A stretch of 64,000 nucleotides of DNA from Pachysolen tannophilus NRRL Y-2460 (GCA_001661245.1 KV454012.1:124001-188000), one strand, 5' to 3'; positions 1-10,594 are shown, numbered from the stretch's first letter. Notes: generated by a model from the letters alone, not told the origin. Program-made: numbers and translations.

Positions 1-791
1 TCATCCTCAATACTCTCTTTAATAATATCCAAACCACCTTGAAATGTTCCATTTATGTACAATTGTGGGAAAGTTGGCCAATCACTAAATTTTTTCAATC
101 CTTGTCTAACTCCATCATCTTTCAATATATCAAAGAAACCAAATCTAACTTGGTTTTCTCTTAATATTGCAACCAACTGTCTAGAAAATCCACATTGAGG
201 AGATGCAGGTGTACCTTTCATGAATAACATAACAGGTGCTGCAGAAGTTAATTTTTTCAATCTTTCATTTAATTTTTCTTCTGATTCTGATTCTGATTCT
301 GCATCTTGATTTTGTTGTTGTGCATTAACACTATTGATTTTTTGTGATTGAAATTGTGTTTGCCCTATTGAGGAGTTACCGTTACCATTACCAGCATTTG
401 AGGTGGATGTAGAGGATGAATTTATGGCAGCAGCTCCCGGAGCTCCTGATGGATATGAGGTCGACTGTTCTTGGAACTGGTTCAACGAGGTGATGAATTC
501 TTTTGGATCCGCTCCAGATAATTCTTTTAATATAGTACCATTTTGAATCAATACAAAAAATGGAACTGCACTAACATCAAATATTTCCGATATCTGTGGA
601 TGGTCTTCTGCATTAATTGAAATAAATACAGTTGAAGGATTAGCTTCAGCTAAAGTTGTATAAACAGTATTCATCTGAACACAAGGTGAAGCCCATGGTG
701 TATGAAAATATAAAGCAATCAATTGTTTCGGATCCGATTGTGAAGTTAACTCTGTAAACTGTTCCTCTGATCTTATTTCAATAACAGACAT
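1..791 (-). CDS. GRX3: Monothiol glutaredoxin, Grx3/Grx4 type (5' part; runs off window)
   Basis: The first 263 codons are present and the 3' end lies outside the window. An N-terminal thioredoxin-like domain carries a WASPC motif. A low-complexity Ser/Asn/Gln linker follows, then a glutaredoxin domain with the monothiol active site CGFS in the context SPQCGFSRQL (rc of about 186-206). This thioredoxin-plus-glutaredoxin order is that of yeast Grx3/Grx4. Those proteins bind a glutathione-ligated Fe-S cluster in cytosol and nucleus and report iron status to Aft-type or GATA iron regulators; that role comes from the family. Start is the ATG at 791-789, MSVIEIRSEEQF. Grx3 and Grx4 cannot be told apart here. 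The upstream region carries three CACTACC boxes and a TCACATGA box. Confidence 0.93.
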   Translation of the reverse strand, partial: MSVIEIRSEEQFTELTSQSDPKQLIALYFHTPWASPCVQMNTVYTTLAEANPSTVFISINAEDHPQISEIFDVSAVPFFVLIQNGTILKELSGADPKEFITSLNQFQEQSTSYPSGAPGAAAINSSSTSTSNAGNGNGNSSIGQTQFQSQKINSVNAQQQNQDAESESESEEKLNERLKKLTSAAPVMLFMKGTPASPQCGFSRQLVAILRENQVRFGFFDILKDDGVRQGLKKFSDWPTFPQLYINGTFQGGLDIIKESIED

Positions 792-1510
792 TCTTTACTT
801 TTTTTTTTGAATCCGCTGATTTTTATAATGATACAAGAAAAAAAAATTTTTTTTCTCTTTATAAAATCCTGAATTATATTTATCGGATATAAATTTGCAA
901 AGAATAAGTTTACTTAATTATCGATTATAAATATATATATATATATATATATGGATGGATTTGATAATTTTTATTTGGTAATAACATGTAAAATAGCAGC
1001 GCAAGTCACATGACTTTTTTTGGGTATGATTACTTTCGGAAAATTTTTATTCGCAATTTCCTTTTTGGGAGTATCTGGCTAGTACCGCACTACCGTGGGG
1101 CAAAAAAAAATAAAAAAAACATTCCCAAAACAAAGGGGCTGTCTATATTTAGGGGCTAATTGGAAGAAGGGGCTAAGAAGAAAAAAAAGAAACCTTCCAT
1201 GATCAGCATTTCACGCACTACCCTTATTTTTGGTTTGGCTCGTATTGCACTACCTGAAACTGGATCAAATAAAAAAAAAAAAAAAAAATTATTTTAAGAT
1301 TCCCTATCAGAGAGATTAGTACTGCCATATTGTGCATATTCTTGCATTATTCTATATAATCAAACCGCTAGACACTAATCTAAAGTAGACTAAACTCATC
1401 AAGTTCACGAATTGATAATTTAAAAATACGATTGATCGTAAGCTGAATATAACAAGATGTATTGGGCAGCACTGATAAATACGTTTATGTATATATGATA
1501 TGATATGTAT

Positions 1511-1565
<55 letters not shown>

Positions 1566-1643
1566 ATATCATATGGTGGTTGAAGAAGGAATTGAGATTC
1601 TTTTAATTTTAAGTTAATCAAAGTTCTCTCTTTGGTGGGCAGG
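792..1643. promoter_or_regulatory. Divergent intergenic region, GRX3/4 and unknown gene
   Basis: 852 bp between divergent starts with no supportable gene. It holds a TCACATGA E-box-like site at 1006-1013, three CACTACC heptamers at 1088-1094, 1216-1222 and 1248-1254, and a long (TA)n tract at about 1510-1552. The two motifs also occur together upstream of DYS1. Confidence 0.5.
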
Positions 1644-2573
1644 ATGATTAAGAAATTATTCAAAGTTTTCAACAAGAGAGGTAGTGTTGACGGGAGTAGT
1701 TCTAGAACATTTGGGGATTTTACCAATGGTTCTTTTGATATTGATGAAATATCAATACTGGCACTGGAAGAATTTGAATCTGCTCAAATCATTTGGAATT
1801 TTGAAGATAATTTTTCATTTTCAAATTTAAATGAGACAAGGCATTTGGATGAAGAATATTTTGAAAATTTACCCTTTTTCGAAGAGGAGTATAAGGAGGG
1901 GCAATTTGAAAATAATGATTATGAAGGGAGTTTAAAATTTTCAAATCATTTTTTAAACATTGATAATTTAAATTTTGAAAAAAATGATAATGATGATGAT
2001 GATTTGGAACAAAAATTGAAAAGATCAGCTTTAGAAAAATTGGAAATGGATCCATTGGATGTTGATCCAATTATTTTTGATGATGTTTCTGGTACAAAAA
2101 ATTGTCACCTCATACTGAGAAATCCAACACAGTTATGGGGTTTGAAAACTATTGCAGAAGAAGCATCGGTAAACTCAAAAGAAGAATCACATTTCCAACA
2201 GGAGCCCCAACAGGAACCTGATCTGCGACTGCAACTGCAACTGCAATTGCAACGGGAACCCCAATTGCAACCTGATTTAACTATTTCATATAGCGATTCC
2301 AGCAGCTGGCATACAGGGGATGAAGACAATTCCACAGACAAATTCATTAAAATATTAGGCTACAGTGAAAGTAATACAAGTCTTAGCAGTTCAGAGATTT
2401 TAAAATGTTTTAATAAAAGTACAGAAGCACCCACTTCCATATGCTCATCTAATTACTCTACAACTAGTACAAATAGTAGTACCTGCAGCGATGACTCTAC
2501 AAGTATAGAAAGTCAATCAAAACCAGTAACAATAACAAAACCACGAACAAAAGTTAAGCTAATACAATTATAG
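1644..2573 (+). CDS. Unknown acidic, low-complexity protein
   Basis: 309-aa ORF starting at the ATG at 1644 (MIKKLFKVFNKRG). I do not recognise a family. The N-terminus is short and basic. It is followed by a strongly acidic, Asn-rich body, a run of alternating Gln codons with CTG or TTG at about 2222-2275, and a Ser/Thr-rich tail with a basic end (KPRTKVKLIQL). There is no signal peptide or membrane segment. In a CUG-Ser code the CTG-CAA run reads as Ser-Gln and the motif at about 1755 becomes SISASEEF. Disorder-like composition suggests a fast-evolving regulatory or adaptor protein, but no function can be given. It lies downstream of the region shared with GRX3/4. Confidence 0.6.
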   Translation: MIKKLFKVFNKRGSVDGSSSRTFGDFTNGSFDIDEISILALEEFESAQIIWNFEDNFSFSNLNETRHLDEEYFENLPFFEEEYKEGQFENNDYEGSLKFSNHFLNIDNLNFEKNDNDDDDLEQKLKRSALEKLEMDPLDVDPIIFDDVSGTKNCHLILRNPTQLWGLKTIAEEASVNSKEESHFQQEPQQEPDLRLQLQLQLQREPQLQPDLTISYSDSSSWHTGDEDNSTDKFIKILGYSESNTSLSSSEILKCFNKSTEAPTSICSSNYSTTSTNSSTCSDDSTSIESQSKPVTITKPRTKVKLIQL

Positions 2574-3130
2574 CTCCATTATGGTGGAAAATGAAAATAT
2601 AAAAAAATAAAAAAAAAAAAAAAAAAAAAAGAAATATTCCCCTCCCCCTCCTTTCCCCAGCTTTTTATCTTTTTTATCTTCCAACAATGAATTAATCCTA
2701 ACTCATTAACCAAACGATCATTGCTCATCTTCAATCGTATTCGTTCTCGTTGTCATTGTCGATCACATTATTCATTCATTCGTTCTGATAAAGTGAAAAA
2801 TTATTCCATATATTATATATTTTAAAGCCTCGGATTTAAAAAAAATTTCATCTTTTTTTTTCATGATTTTTTTAATAGCCGAGGTTCAATTCATTTACTA
2901 GTTAAATATATCATATTGAACAGAAAGACGATAATCCTCGGTGAATTGACTAAATGAAGTGTTTGTTTTAATCTTTGTATGCATGTGCGTGTCATAGATT
3001 GATGAATATCATATATATATATATATATATATTTAATTGTTTTATATAATTCTAATAAGTAAACTAATTTTATTACCTTTTTTTTTCATTTCTTTTAAGG
3101 AAATATTTTTTAAATTTTAAGATTTGAATA
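2574..3130. other. Intergenic region upstream of DHA1 transporter
   Basis: 557 bp with an A-run at about 2611-2630, T-rich tracts and a (TA)n tract at about 3010-3031. I see no gene. It presumably carries the transporter promoter. Confidence 0.4.
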
Positions 3131-5176
3131 ATGTCAGGTAATAATGGAAATGATAAAAAAAAGATAAATTTGGATGATAAGGTTGATGTTGAAAAATTTA
3201 ATCGTAGTATATTTGCTTCTTCTCCCTTAGCTCTGAATGAAGAAGATCATCAAGATGTTTCTTCAGGAAATCATACATCTGAAAGTTTAAACACGTATGC
3301 TACTCCAAGAGAGTATATGGATGATGAAGATGAAGATGATGATGAAGAAGAAGAAGAAGATTATAAAGGGCGGGATGATCTTACTGATAGAATAAGTGGA
3401 GACCCAAAGACTTTCCCAGATCCTTCTTCAAATATATCGTTACATAGTGATTCAAGACGTCTTAGTGTTCAAGTAGATGAAACTGATGCAGATGATGAAG
3501 GTGCACAACTGGCAGCAGAAACTGAAAGTGCATTATATAAATTGGAATTACAAAGAACATTATCCCAATTCAGTAAACATAGTATTCATAAAGATGAAGA
3601 AATTCAAGAAAATGAAATGGATGATGGTGTAAATTTTGAAGATTTAGATTGGGATGGTCCTGATGATAAAGATAATCCAAAGAATTGGTCATTAACTAAA
3701 AGATGGTTTGTTACAATGGTGGCAGCAGGTGTATGTTTAGTAGTAACATTTGGTTCATCATTATACGTTTCAGGTGTACCTGATTTAGAATTAAAAATGT
3801 TAATTTCTGAAGAATTAGGACTTTCTGGTTTAACTTTTTATTTGGTAGGTTTAGCCCTTGGACCTGTAATTGGTGCTCCATTATCTGAATTATTTGGTAG
3901 AAAAATTGTTTATGTAATTTCATTACCAATTTCAATGTTATTTATAATGGGTGTTGGTTTATCCAATAATATACAATCTATATTAGTTTTAAGATATTTT
4001 TCAGGTTTTTTTGCATCTCCAGCAATGGCAATTGCCGCTGGTACAATTTCAGACATTTGGAACCCTGATTTATTAGGTTTAGCAATGAGTACTTTTTGTT
4101 TAGCTCCATTTTTAGGTCCTGTATTGGGTCCAGTTATTGGATTATTTGTTGCTGAGAAAAAAGGTTGGAAATGGACACTTTGGGTTAATTTAATGGCTGC
4201 TGGTGCAATTTTACCTTTGACCCTATTAGCAGATGAAACTTATAAACCAACAATTATAAGAAGAAGAGCTAAAAAGAGAGGAATTAAAATTAAAAAACCG
4301 GATATTACACCATTCCAATTTCTTAAAGTTGTTCTTTCTATTACATTATTTAGACCTCTTCAAATGTTGGTTTCTGAACCAATTGTTATGGTTTTTTCCA
4401 TATATATTGCATTTGTCTTTGCAGTATTATTTGGTTTTTTTGAAGCATATCCTGTTATTTTTAGAGGTACATATGGAATGAATTTAGGTGTTTCTGGTCT
4501 TCCATTTTTAGGTATTGGTATAGGTTTAAACCTAGGTGCTCTGTTTTTCATCTATTTAGATAGATTTTATTTCTTGAAAAAAAGACCAGATGGTACTCGT
4601 GGTATGACTGATAAGAATGGTCAGCCATTACCTCCAACTCCGGAATCAAGGTTACTCATTTGTAAAATTGGATCTGTGATATTACCAATTTCTTTATTTT
4701 GGTTAGGTTGGACTTCTAGAACTTCTGTCCAATGGATGGCTCCAATTGCTGCAGGTGTTCCATTTGGATTCTCATTAATCTTAATTTTCTTTACAGTTGT
4801 ATTATATTTTTCAATGAGTTATCCACCACTATCAGTAGCAAGTGCAATGGCAGCAAATAACTTATTAAGATACGTTGTTGGATCTGTTTTCCCATTATTT
4901 ACAGTTCAAATGTATGAGAATTTAGGAAATGGTTGGGCAACTTCTATTTTAGCTTTCATTGCTTTAGCCATGGTTCCAGTTCCTTGGATTTTTGAAAGAT
5001 ACGGTCCTACATTGAGATCTAAATCTAAATTTGGATTCGAAGTATTGAAAAGAGAATTACTGGAAGAAAGAACCAAAGAAGCAGCAACAACAGCGACAAG
5101 TGCTGTAAATGAAGTTTCCGGATCATCGAAAGAGGTTTGTGCTTCTGATGACAGTGATATCAAACAAGATGTTTGA
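3131..5176 (+). CDS. DHA1-family multidrug/polyamine transporter (Tpo1/Flu1-like)
   Basis: 681 aa. An N-terminal cytosolic extension of about 190 residues is rich in Asp/Glu and Ser. It is followed by the segment DDKDNPKNWSLTKRW that precedes TM1 in the DHA1 drug:H+ antiporters, then about twelve membrane segments. The signature PLSELFGRK after TM2 is the DHA1 motif A region; GPVLGPVIG is the motif C-like antiporter stretch in TM5. The C-terminal cytosolic tail carries FERYGPTLRSKSKFG as in Tpo/Flu1 proteins. The likely role is plasma-membrane export of polyamines or drugs such as azoles and fluconazole analogues. Substrate cannot be read from sequence. The long acidic N-terminus resembles S. 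cerevisiae Tpo1. Confidence 0.88.
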   Translation: MSGNNGNDKKKINLDDKVDVEKFNRSIFASSPLALNEEDHQDVSSGNHTSESLNTYATPREYMDDEDEDDDEEEEEDYKGRDDLTDRISGDPKTFPDPSSNISLHSDSRRLSVQVDETDADDEGAQLAAETESALYKLELQRTLSQFSKHSIHKDEEIQENEMDDGVNFEDLDWDGPDDKDNPKNWSLTKRWFVTMVAAGVCLVVTFGSSLYVSGVPDLELKMLISEELGLSGLTFYLVGLALGPVIGAPLSELFGRKIVYVISLPISMLFIMGVGLSNNIQSILVLRYFSGFFASPAMAIAAGTISDIWNPDLLGLAMSTFCLAPFLGPVLGPVIGLFVAEKKGWKWTLWVNLMAAGAILPLTLLADETYKPTIIRRRAKKRGIKIKKPDITPFQFLKVVLSITLFRPLQMLVSEPIVMVFSIYIAFVFAVLFGFFEAYPVIFRGTYGMNLGVSGLPFLGIGIGLNLGALFFIYLDRFYFLKKRPDGTRGMTDKNGQPLPPTPESRLLICKIGSVILPISLFWLGWTSRTSVQWMAPIAAGVPFGFSLILIFFTVVLYFSMSYPPLSVASAMAANNLLRYVVGSVFPLFTVQMYENLGNGWATSILAFIALAMVPVPWIFERYGPTLRSKSKFGFEVLKRELLEERTKEAATTATSAVNEVSGSSKEVCASDDSDIKQDV

Positions 5177-5600
5177 AAATAAAAAAAAAAACATATACAT
5201 ATATAAAAACAAAAAAAGAAAAAACACAAGCTGGAACTCAGGCTCTTATGTTTCCGTTAAATTGAGTTAGTTTATTCTGTCTACTTTTATCAATACCACT
5301 ATATACCACTATCATGATAGTAAAACTACTTAAAACGGTCATCTTTATGGAGTTTGTCGTAATGCATTATTGTATTTTAGTGTTGAAAATTCTTTCATTA
5401 AAATTCTTTTTTTTTCAAATTCATTTTCCGCTTTTACTCACATTTTAAAATTCATGATTAATTATCAAAAAAATAAAATAATCAAATTTAGGGCATTGGT
5501 GTAAAGATTCTGTCTGTAGTTTGTCTCTGTAGTTGTCTATATCTTAGTACTACATAAAGCGTTAAGAAATATATGTATTTATATATATATAGTGTATATA

Positions 5601-5607
5601 AAAAAAA
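5601..5607 (-). terminator. Pol III terminator of tRNA-His
   Basis: On the minus strand a T7 run begins two bases after the tRNA 3' end, as expected for RNA polymerase III termination. Confidence 0.8.
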
Positions 5608-5608
5608 T

Positions 5609-5680
5609 TGCCATCCCCGGGAATCGAACCTGGGTTTCCTCGGCCACAACGAGGTGTACTTACCACTATACTAGGATGGC
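5609..5680 (-). tRNA. tRNA-His(GUG)
   Basis: The minus strand folds as a complete intronless tRNA: acceptor GCCATCC/GGATGGC, D arm, anticodon stem CCTCG/CGAGG around loop TTGTGGC (anticodon GTG), T loop TTCGATT, discriminator A at 5609. A T7 run follows. Base -1 is not G, so G-1 would be added after transcription as usual in eukaryotes. The T stem CCAGG/CCCGG has a central A.C mismatch. Confidence 0.95.
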
Positions 5681-6051
5681 ATAAGAGGTGAATTTGCGTC
5701 GCTCTGTCCTCAGTTAAATGAATGTATCCAGGGAAAAAAAATTACTATGAAGTAGTATTACTTACGGCTTTCTTAATGAATATACCACTTCTACAAAATG
5801 TAATAAGTAACTCATCAACGTTTTATTATTATAAATAATAAATAATAAATATTAAATAAAAGGAAATACTGATCATTATATCTAGTTAAACCGAATGTGA
5901 ATGAAAAATAAGAAAAATAAATAAAATAAAAAAAAAAATTAAATAACCAATAATAAATATTTTCCACCTCTTTGATGGAGATGAGAAATAATCGTAATCA
6001 TCATAACAAAAAACTAAACAAAAAAGCTCTTATTAACCAATATCGTAATAG

Positions 6052-8340
6052 CTAATATTCGCTTAAGCGTAATTTTTGAGAAACTCTGCTTCCATTTGAG
6101 ATTGGCTCTGGAGAAGCACCTCTAGATTTGATCAAATCGGAATTGTTACCAACTTCATAATTACCGATTTCATAACCTCCAAAAAGTTTTGATAGGCTAC
6201 CTTCTTTCTTTAAAACATTACTTAACCCCGTGTTATTGGAAGCATTTGTTGTATAAAATGGATTAGGTACTTCAACAAACCGATTATCTAAACGATAATT
6301 ACTCAAGTCTTTCGATATATTTTGAATATGACCATCTGTAGTAGATGTTGTAGCAGTTGTGTTCATGGCAGGTTTTGGTTCTACCTCTTTTATTAATGAG
6401 GCAACATAAATTTGCTCAATTTCAAGTAAATATGTATTCAATGTATCTAAAAATCTCTTTGTTTGACGGTGCTTTGAAGATGCACATATAGAAATCGAAT
6501 CATCTTTTATAATATAACCAATACCAAATCCATTTTGAGAAACAGGACCAAATCCAAATAATTTCAACGATGGATTACCACAATTTGAAGTAGATAATAT
6601 AGTATTATTTAATTTGTCCCAACCACTATCTGCAAAAATTGATGGTAGTTCTTTTAATTCTTTTTTCAAATTATCACCATTACTATCAACAAAAGTTGTA
6701 TCAGATTTTAAATCAATGTTTTCAGTACTAGAATTATTTGAAGATGATAAATCTCCACTAAAATATCTTTCCCAAATACAGAAAAGGGCATATAAATGTC
6801 TATCTTGACCTAAACCTTTTGAACATTGTCTTGTTCTTGCACTATGTGCTTGACATGCAGTTTTCAAATATTTAATTTTTTCACTTGGTGAAATATCTTT
6901 GAAAAAATTAGTTACAAAATCAATTGATTCTAAAGATACTGTTCTAATTGCTTCTGTTCTACCATGTAAAAATTGTTTTGTCATTGCTGGTTCATAAGTA
7001 CATTCAACTTTACCATAGAGTGCATAATAACTAGCTTGAAATCCCATTTGTACAAATGCATCTGGTGAAAATCCCATTTTTTTAATTCTTTCCATTCCAA
7101 AATTTGTAAATTCAATTGCAGCAAATTCATTTTGATGAATCAAATCAGATAATCTTGTTTCTGCAAATCTTAAGCTTAAGGACAATTCATTTGTTAAATT
7201 CCATTCCAATTTTCTTGGAGTTGTTGCAACAATACCAAAACTTTTTGGATCACGTTGAGTTGGATCTGGTGATACTGAAGCCCATAAAGAAGGGGAATTT
7301 TGATTAATAGTTTTAGCAAATCTTAAAATCGAATCAGTATAAATATCAGAAGCAAATCTTAATACTGTATGACCATCAACACCTGTATGTTCAAAATTAA
7401 TACCAGCTTTTGCATTTTTAGTAACTATAATTTGTAATTTATCATACCATCTATTTGTACAAGTACCAACTTGAATACCATCTTCTAAAAAAGAAGTACC
7501 ACAAAGATAATTTTTTGCTAAATGTTTTAAATCTTCAGTTATAACATCATCAAGGCATACTATAAATAATGCATTATCAATAATTTTTAAAATTTCATTA
7601 TTAATTTCATCTTCCTGTATAATATTTCTTAAATTTGCCCATACTCTTCTATTTTCAGTTGTTAAAACACCAAAACTAGATTTTGCAACTTCTATATTAT
7701 TTTTTGATTCTGAATCATCTAAGATAGTTTGATAATTTAATTTTATATCATTTTCAGTTAATATTAAATCATTATTATTATCTAATACATCAAACCAATA
7801 AAATTGAGATTTAGACAATATAACAATATGATGACTTTGCAGATCAGTTTGTAAAATACAACCTGTAGAAGATGGAATTCTAGCAGAACCAAATAATTTT
7901 GGATATTGATCCATATCTAATGGAGTACCATTTTTCAATTTATCAACAGGTAATTCATTTCTTCTTAATGCTCTAATAAATCTTAAACTTGAAGTTGTTA
8001 AACTAGCCGCCCTTGAAATTTGAGTACTTTGTAAAGGTGTTGGATCATCTTCTAATAATATAAAAGGATTTAAATTTAAAACCACTGGTGAATCATAATT
8101 TAAATATGAATCAAACCAAAATTGTTCAATATATGAATCTCTTGTATTTGCATAATTTCTTAATTGTTCATCTAATTTTGGTCCAGTTGTTTTTAAAAAA
8201 AGTTCAACCGCCCCTACTGTTCTATTATATTCATCCTCTGTTTGTAAAGGTTTTAAAACTTCTAAATAATTTTTACAAGTTTGTGATAATTCTGGAATTG
8301 GTAATTTTGGTAACTGTTTTTGATATTGAAATGTTGACAT
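6052..8340 (-). CDS. YAT2: Carnitine O-acetyltransferase (Yat2-like, cytosolic)
   Basis: 762 aa from the ATG at 8340 (MSTFQYQKQLPKLPIPEL). The choline/carnitine acyltransferase fold spans most of the protein. The N-terminal LPKLPIPEL is the family entry motif. The catalytic His is His318 in NFEHTGVDGHTVLRF, and the CoA/carnitine-site motif ECTYEPAMTKQFLHGRTEAIR follows. There is no mitochondrial presequence or C-terminal peroxisomal SKL (C-terminus is LRLSEY), which favours a cytosolic Yat2-type enzyme over Cat2. It transfers acetyl groups between acetyl-CoA and carnitine for shuttling between compartments, needed for growth on acetate, ethanol or fatty acids in CTG-clade yeasts. A disordered 80-residue tail is present. 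Confidence 0.85.
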   Translation of the reverse strand: MSTFQYQKQLPKLPIPELSQTCKNYLEVLKPLQTEDEYNRTVGAVELFLKTTGPKLDEQLRNYANTRDSYIEQFWFDSYLNYDSPVVLNLNPFILLEDDPTPLQSTQISRAASLTTSSLRFIRALRRNELPVDKLKNGTPLDMDQYPKLFGSARIPSSTGCILQTDLQSHHIVILSKSQFYWFDVLDNNNDLILTENDIKLNYQTILDDSESKNNIEVAKSSFGVLTTENRRVWANLRNIIQEDEINNEILKIIDNALFIVCLDDVITEDLKHLAKNYLCGTSFLEDGIQVGTCTNRWYDKLQIIVTKNAKAGINFEHTGVDGHTVLRFASDIYTDSILRFAKTINQNSPSLWASVSPDPTQRDPKSFGIVATTPRKLEWNLTNELSLSLRFAETRLSDLIHQNEFAAIEFTNFGMERIKKMGFSPDAFVQMGFQASYYALYGKVECTYEPAMTKQFLHGRTEAIRTVSLESIDFVTNFFKDISPSEKIKYLKTACQAHSARTRQCSKGLGQDRHLYALFCIWERYFSGDLSSSNNSSTENIDLKSDTTFVDSNGDNLKKELKELPSIFADSGWDKLNNTILSTSNCGNPSLKLFGFGPVSQNGFGIGYIIKDDSISICASSKHRQTKRFLDTLNTYLLEIEQIYVASLIKEVEPKPAMNTTATTSTTDGHIQNISKDLSNYRLDNRFVEVPNPFYTTNASNNTGLSNVLKKEGSLSKLFGGYEIGNYEVGNNSDLIKSRGASPEPISNGSRVSQKLRLSEY

Positions 8341-8459
8341 ATTAATAAAGTTAAAAACATTAAAACATGAAAACAAAAACTAGAGGGGAATTCTAATTTT
8401 TTTTTTTTTTAATTTAATAATAATAAAGAAGAAAAAAAAAAACAACAACTTTTAAACTA

Positions 8460-8498
<39 letters not shown>

Positions 8499-9532
8499 CA
8501 TGGTGGATATGTTTTTATCATCATTATATGTACAACGAAGTATTAATTATTATGGTTTTTCTTTATAATTCTTACTCCATATAACCTTTGAATATTATAA
8601 ATTTTGAGCTTTGAAACTGATGCATACTTTCGCGCTAATCACAATTAAGTCATTAATCATCTATTTAAATTATAGAAACTGGTAATAGATATGTCCATAT
8701 TTAAAAGTTAGAGTCAGAAATGATTAAAAGTTCCCTTTTGTAAGTGACCCGTACTCCGCAATTTACACCATTTTTTTTGGGGTAAATTGTCCCTTTAACC
8801 GGTGCAAAAAAAAAAAAAAAAAAAAAAAAATTGTTACATCATAGAAGAGCAACTTTAACGTGTAAATAAATATTAAAAGATAAAAAAAAAAATGAATTGT
8901 TTCTGCCAATTGGGGTTTTATTTTTTTTTTTCATAATATCATAAAATAGGGGTTTCCTCTTTAAGTGAGTTGCTGGATAAGTACACTACTTTTGTTGGAA
9001 AGGCGTAACCAAGTTTACACTATGAATTGTTCTCAAAATTACTTACTTACTGTGGCTTGATGATGAACTACAAGCTGAACTTCCCACTGAACTGCCCGTA
9101 AAGTTAGCGCAAAGTTGGCGTAAAGTTGGCAAGAATTTAAACATACTAGAAACCTTTTAATTAATGAGTTCCCGTTTCCAAATGAATTTTCACTTATCTC
9201 CTTTTATAAGCCGATATGATAAGTAATCAATGGATTCATTTGTAATCATATTTATTTGTAAATTTAATTTAAATGTAGTTGTTTAATAATATCTTAGTAG
9301 TGGTTTTCATTTGGTTTGGGTTTTGGTACACTTTTCTATTGAAAAGTTTATATACTTTCAACATATTTTCTCTGCTTACAAATATTATTATAAATTATAC
9401 AAAAGTTAAACCTATATAAATTTGAATATGTATACTTTCAAAATAGTTTGTACAATTTAATTTTTTTCAAAAACATTTACATTTAAACATTTATTTTATT
9501 TTTTTTTTTTTTTTGTTGTTGTTGTTGTGGAA
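8341..9532. promoter_or_regulatory. Divergent intergenic region, YAT2 and GRE2 copy 1
   Basis: 1.19 kb with no gene. It contains a (TA)n tract at about 8464-8496, an A21-class homopolymer near 8810, AGTGACCCGTA at 8743-8753 (repeated upstream of ATG44), an AGGGG stress-element core near 8947, and three 11-bp tandem units at 9097-9129. Confidence 0.5.
9097..9129 (+). repeat. Three 11-bp tandem repeats (CGYAAAGTTRG)
   Basis: Units CGTAAAGTTAG, CGCAAAGTTGG and CGTAAAGTTGG follow one another exactly, about 400 bp upstream of the first GRE2-like gene. The spacing is close to one helical turn, so a repeated binding site on one DNA face is possible. Confidence 0.7.
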
Positions 9533-10594
9533 ATGTCTTTATCAAATACTGTTTTGGTTACTGGAGCTTCTGGTTTTATTGCTCTTCACGTAATTGATCT
9601 CTTATTATCTAAAAATTATCTGGTTATTGGTACTGCTAGAACTCAAGAAAAAGCTGATTCTATTGTAAGCAGATTTAAAATTAAATATCCTAATGCAAAT
9701 ATTAAAGTTGTTATAGTTAAAGATATTTCAATTCCAAATGCTTTTGATGATATTTTTAAATCAGATAAAGATATTAAATTTGTTATACATGTTGCTAGTC
9801 CAGTTGATTTTACTGTAAAAGGTGATTTTGAAGAAAATTTTTTAAAACCTGCTGTTAATGGTACTTTGAATATATTAAATGGTATCAAAAATTTTGCTCC
9901 ACAAGTAACTAAACTTGTTATAACTTCTTCATTGGCTGCTATTGCTGATCTTACTAGAACTAACGATAAATCATTTATTTGTTCTGAAAAAGATTGGAAT
10001 CCATTTACTTGGGAACAATCAAAGGGTAATATTTTAAGTGCTTACGCAGGATCAAAAAAATTTGCAGAAAAAGCTGCTTGGGATTTCTTAAAAAATGAAA
10101 ACCCAAATTTTACCTTAACCACTGTTACACCACCTTATGTTTTTGGTCCTCAAGTTTTTCAAGAAGCAACAGAAAAACCAAATGGAAGCTCAAAGGTTAT
10201 ATTCGAATTGTTTAAAAAAAAAGATAACCAAACTGATCCAGACGCTTTTAAAGATCCTAATGCTCTATCTGTAGATGTCAGAGATATTGCATTATTACAT
10301 GTCTTAGCAATTGAAAATGATTACGCAAACAAAAGATTATTTGCTGTTCAAGGTAAATTCTCAGGCCAAGAAATATTAAATTTAATTAATGAACATTTCC
10401 CAGAATTAAAAGGAAAAATCCCAAAAGGTGTTCCAAATGCTGTTGAAGATCATCATGATCACACTTTTGGATACAATTGTGACCTGACCCTCAAACTAAC
10501 TGGTATCAAACTCATTTCTTTGGAAAAAACTGTTACTGATGTCGTTCAACAGGTTTTGGATTATCAGAAAAAGACAGGTAAACAAATTATTTAA
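9533..10594 (+). CDS. GRE2: NADPH-dependent ketone/methylglyoxal reductase, GRE2 family (copy 1)
   Basis: 353 aa from the ATG at 9533; a GTG two codons upstream was not used. It is an extended short-chain dehydrogenase: the N-terminal nucleotide-binding motif TGASGFIALHV, the Ser of VITSSLAA (about 128-135), and the catalytic Tyr171-x3-Lys175 in AYAGSKKF. PPYVFGPQ and DVRDIALLHV are typical of yeast Gre2/Gre3-like 3-methylbutanal and methylglyoxal reductases. The likely reaction is NADPH-driven reduction of aldehydes and ketones in the cytosol as a stress or detoxification activity. Codon 30 is CTG where copy 2 has CCG. The neighbour at 11466 is a close tandem copy. Confidence 0.92.
   Translation: MSLSNTVLVTGASGFIALHVIDLLLSKNYLVIGTARTQEKADSIVSRFKIKYPNANIKVVIVKDISIPNAFDDIFKSDKDIKFVIHVASPVDFTVKGDFEENFLKPAVNGTLNILNGIKNFAPQVTKLVITSSLAAIADLTRTNDKSFICSEKDWNPFTWEQSKGNILSAYAGSKKFAEKAAWDFLKNENPNFTLTTVTPPYVFGPQVFQEATEKPNGSSKVIFELFKKKDNQTDPDAFKDPNALSVDVRDIALLHVLAIENDYANKRLFAVQGKFSGQEILNLINEHFPELKGKIPKGVPNAVEDHHDHTFGYNCDLTLKLTGIKLISLEKTVTDVVQQVLDYQKKTGKQII

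Larger units (their letters stand above)
5177..6051. other. Convergent intergenic region containing tRNA-His
   Basis: 875 bp between convergent transporter and carnitine acetyltransferase genes. Apart from the tRNA at 5609-5680 it is AT-rich filler with A/T homopolymers and an AATAAATA-type stretch near 5835. No other gene seen. Confidence 0.5.

Noticed and set aside
1500-1560. (TA)n tracts here and elsewhere as replication origins
   Set aside because: Such tracts are everywhere in this genome; no conserved ARS consensus can be used outside Saccharomyces, so no origin is claimed.
6614-8345. Plus-strand ORFs inside the carnitine acetyltransferase gene
   Set aside because: Shadows of the clearly homologous minus-strand gene.
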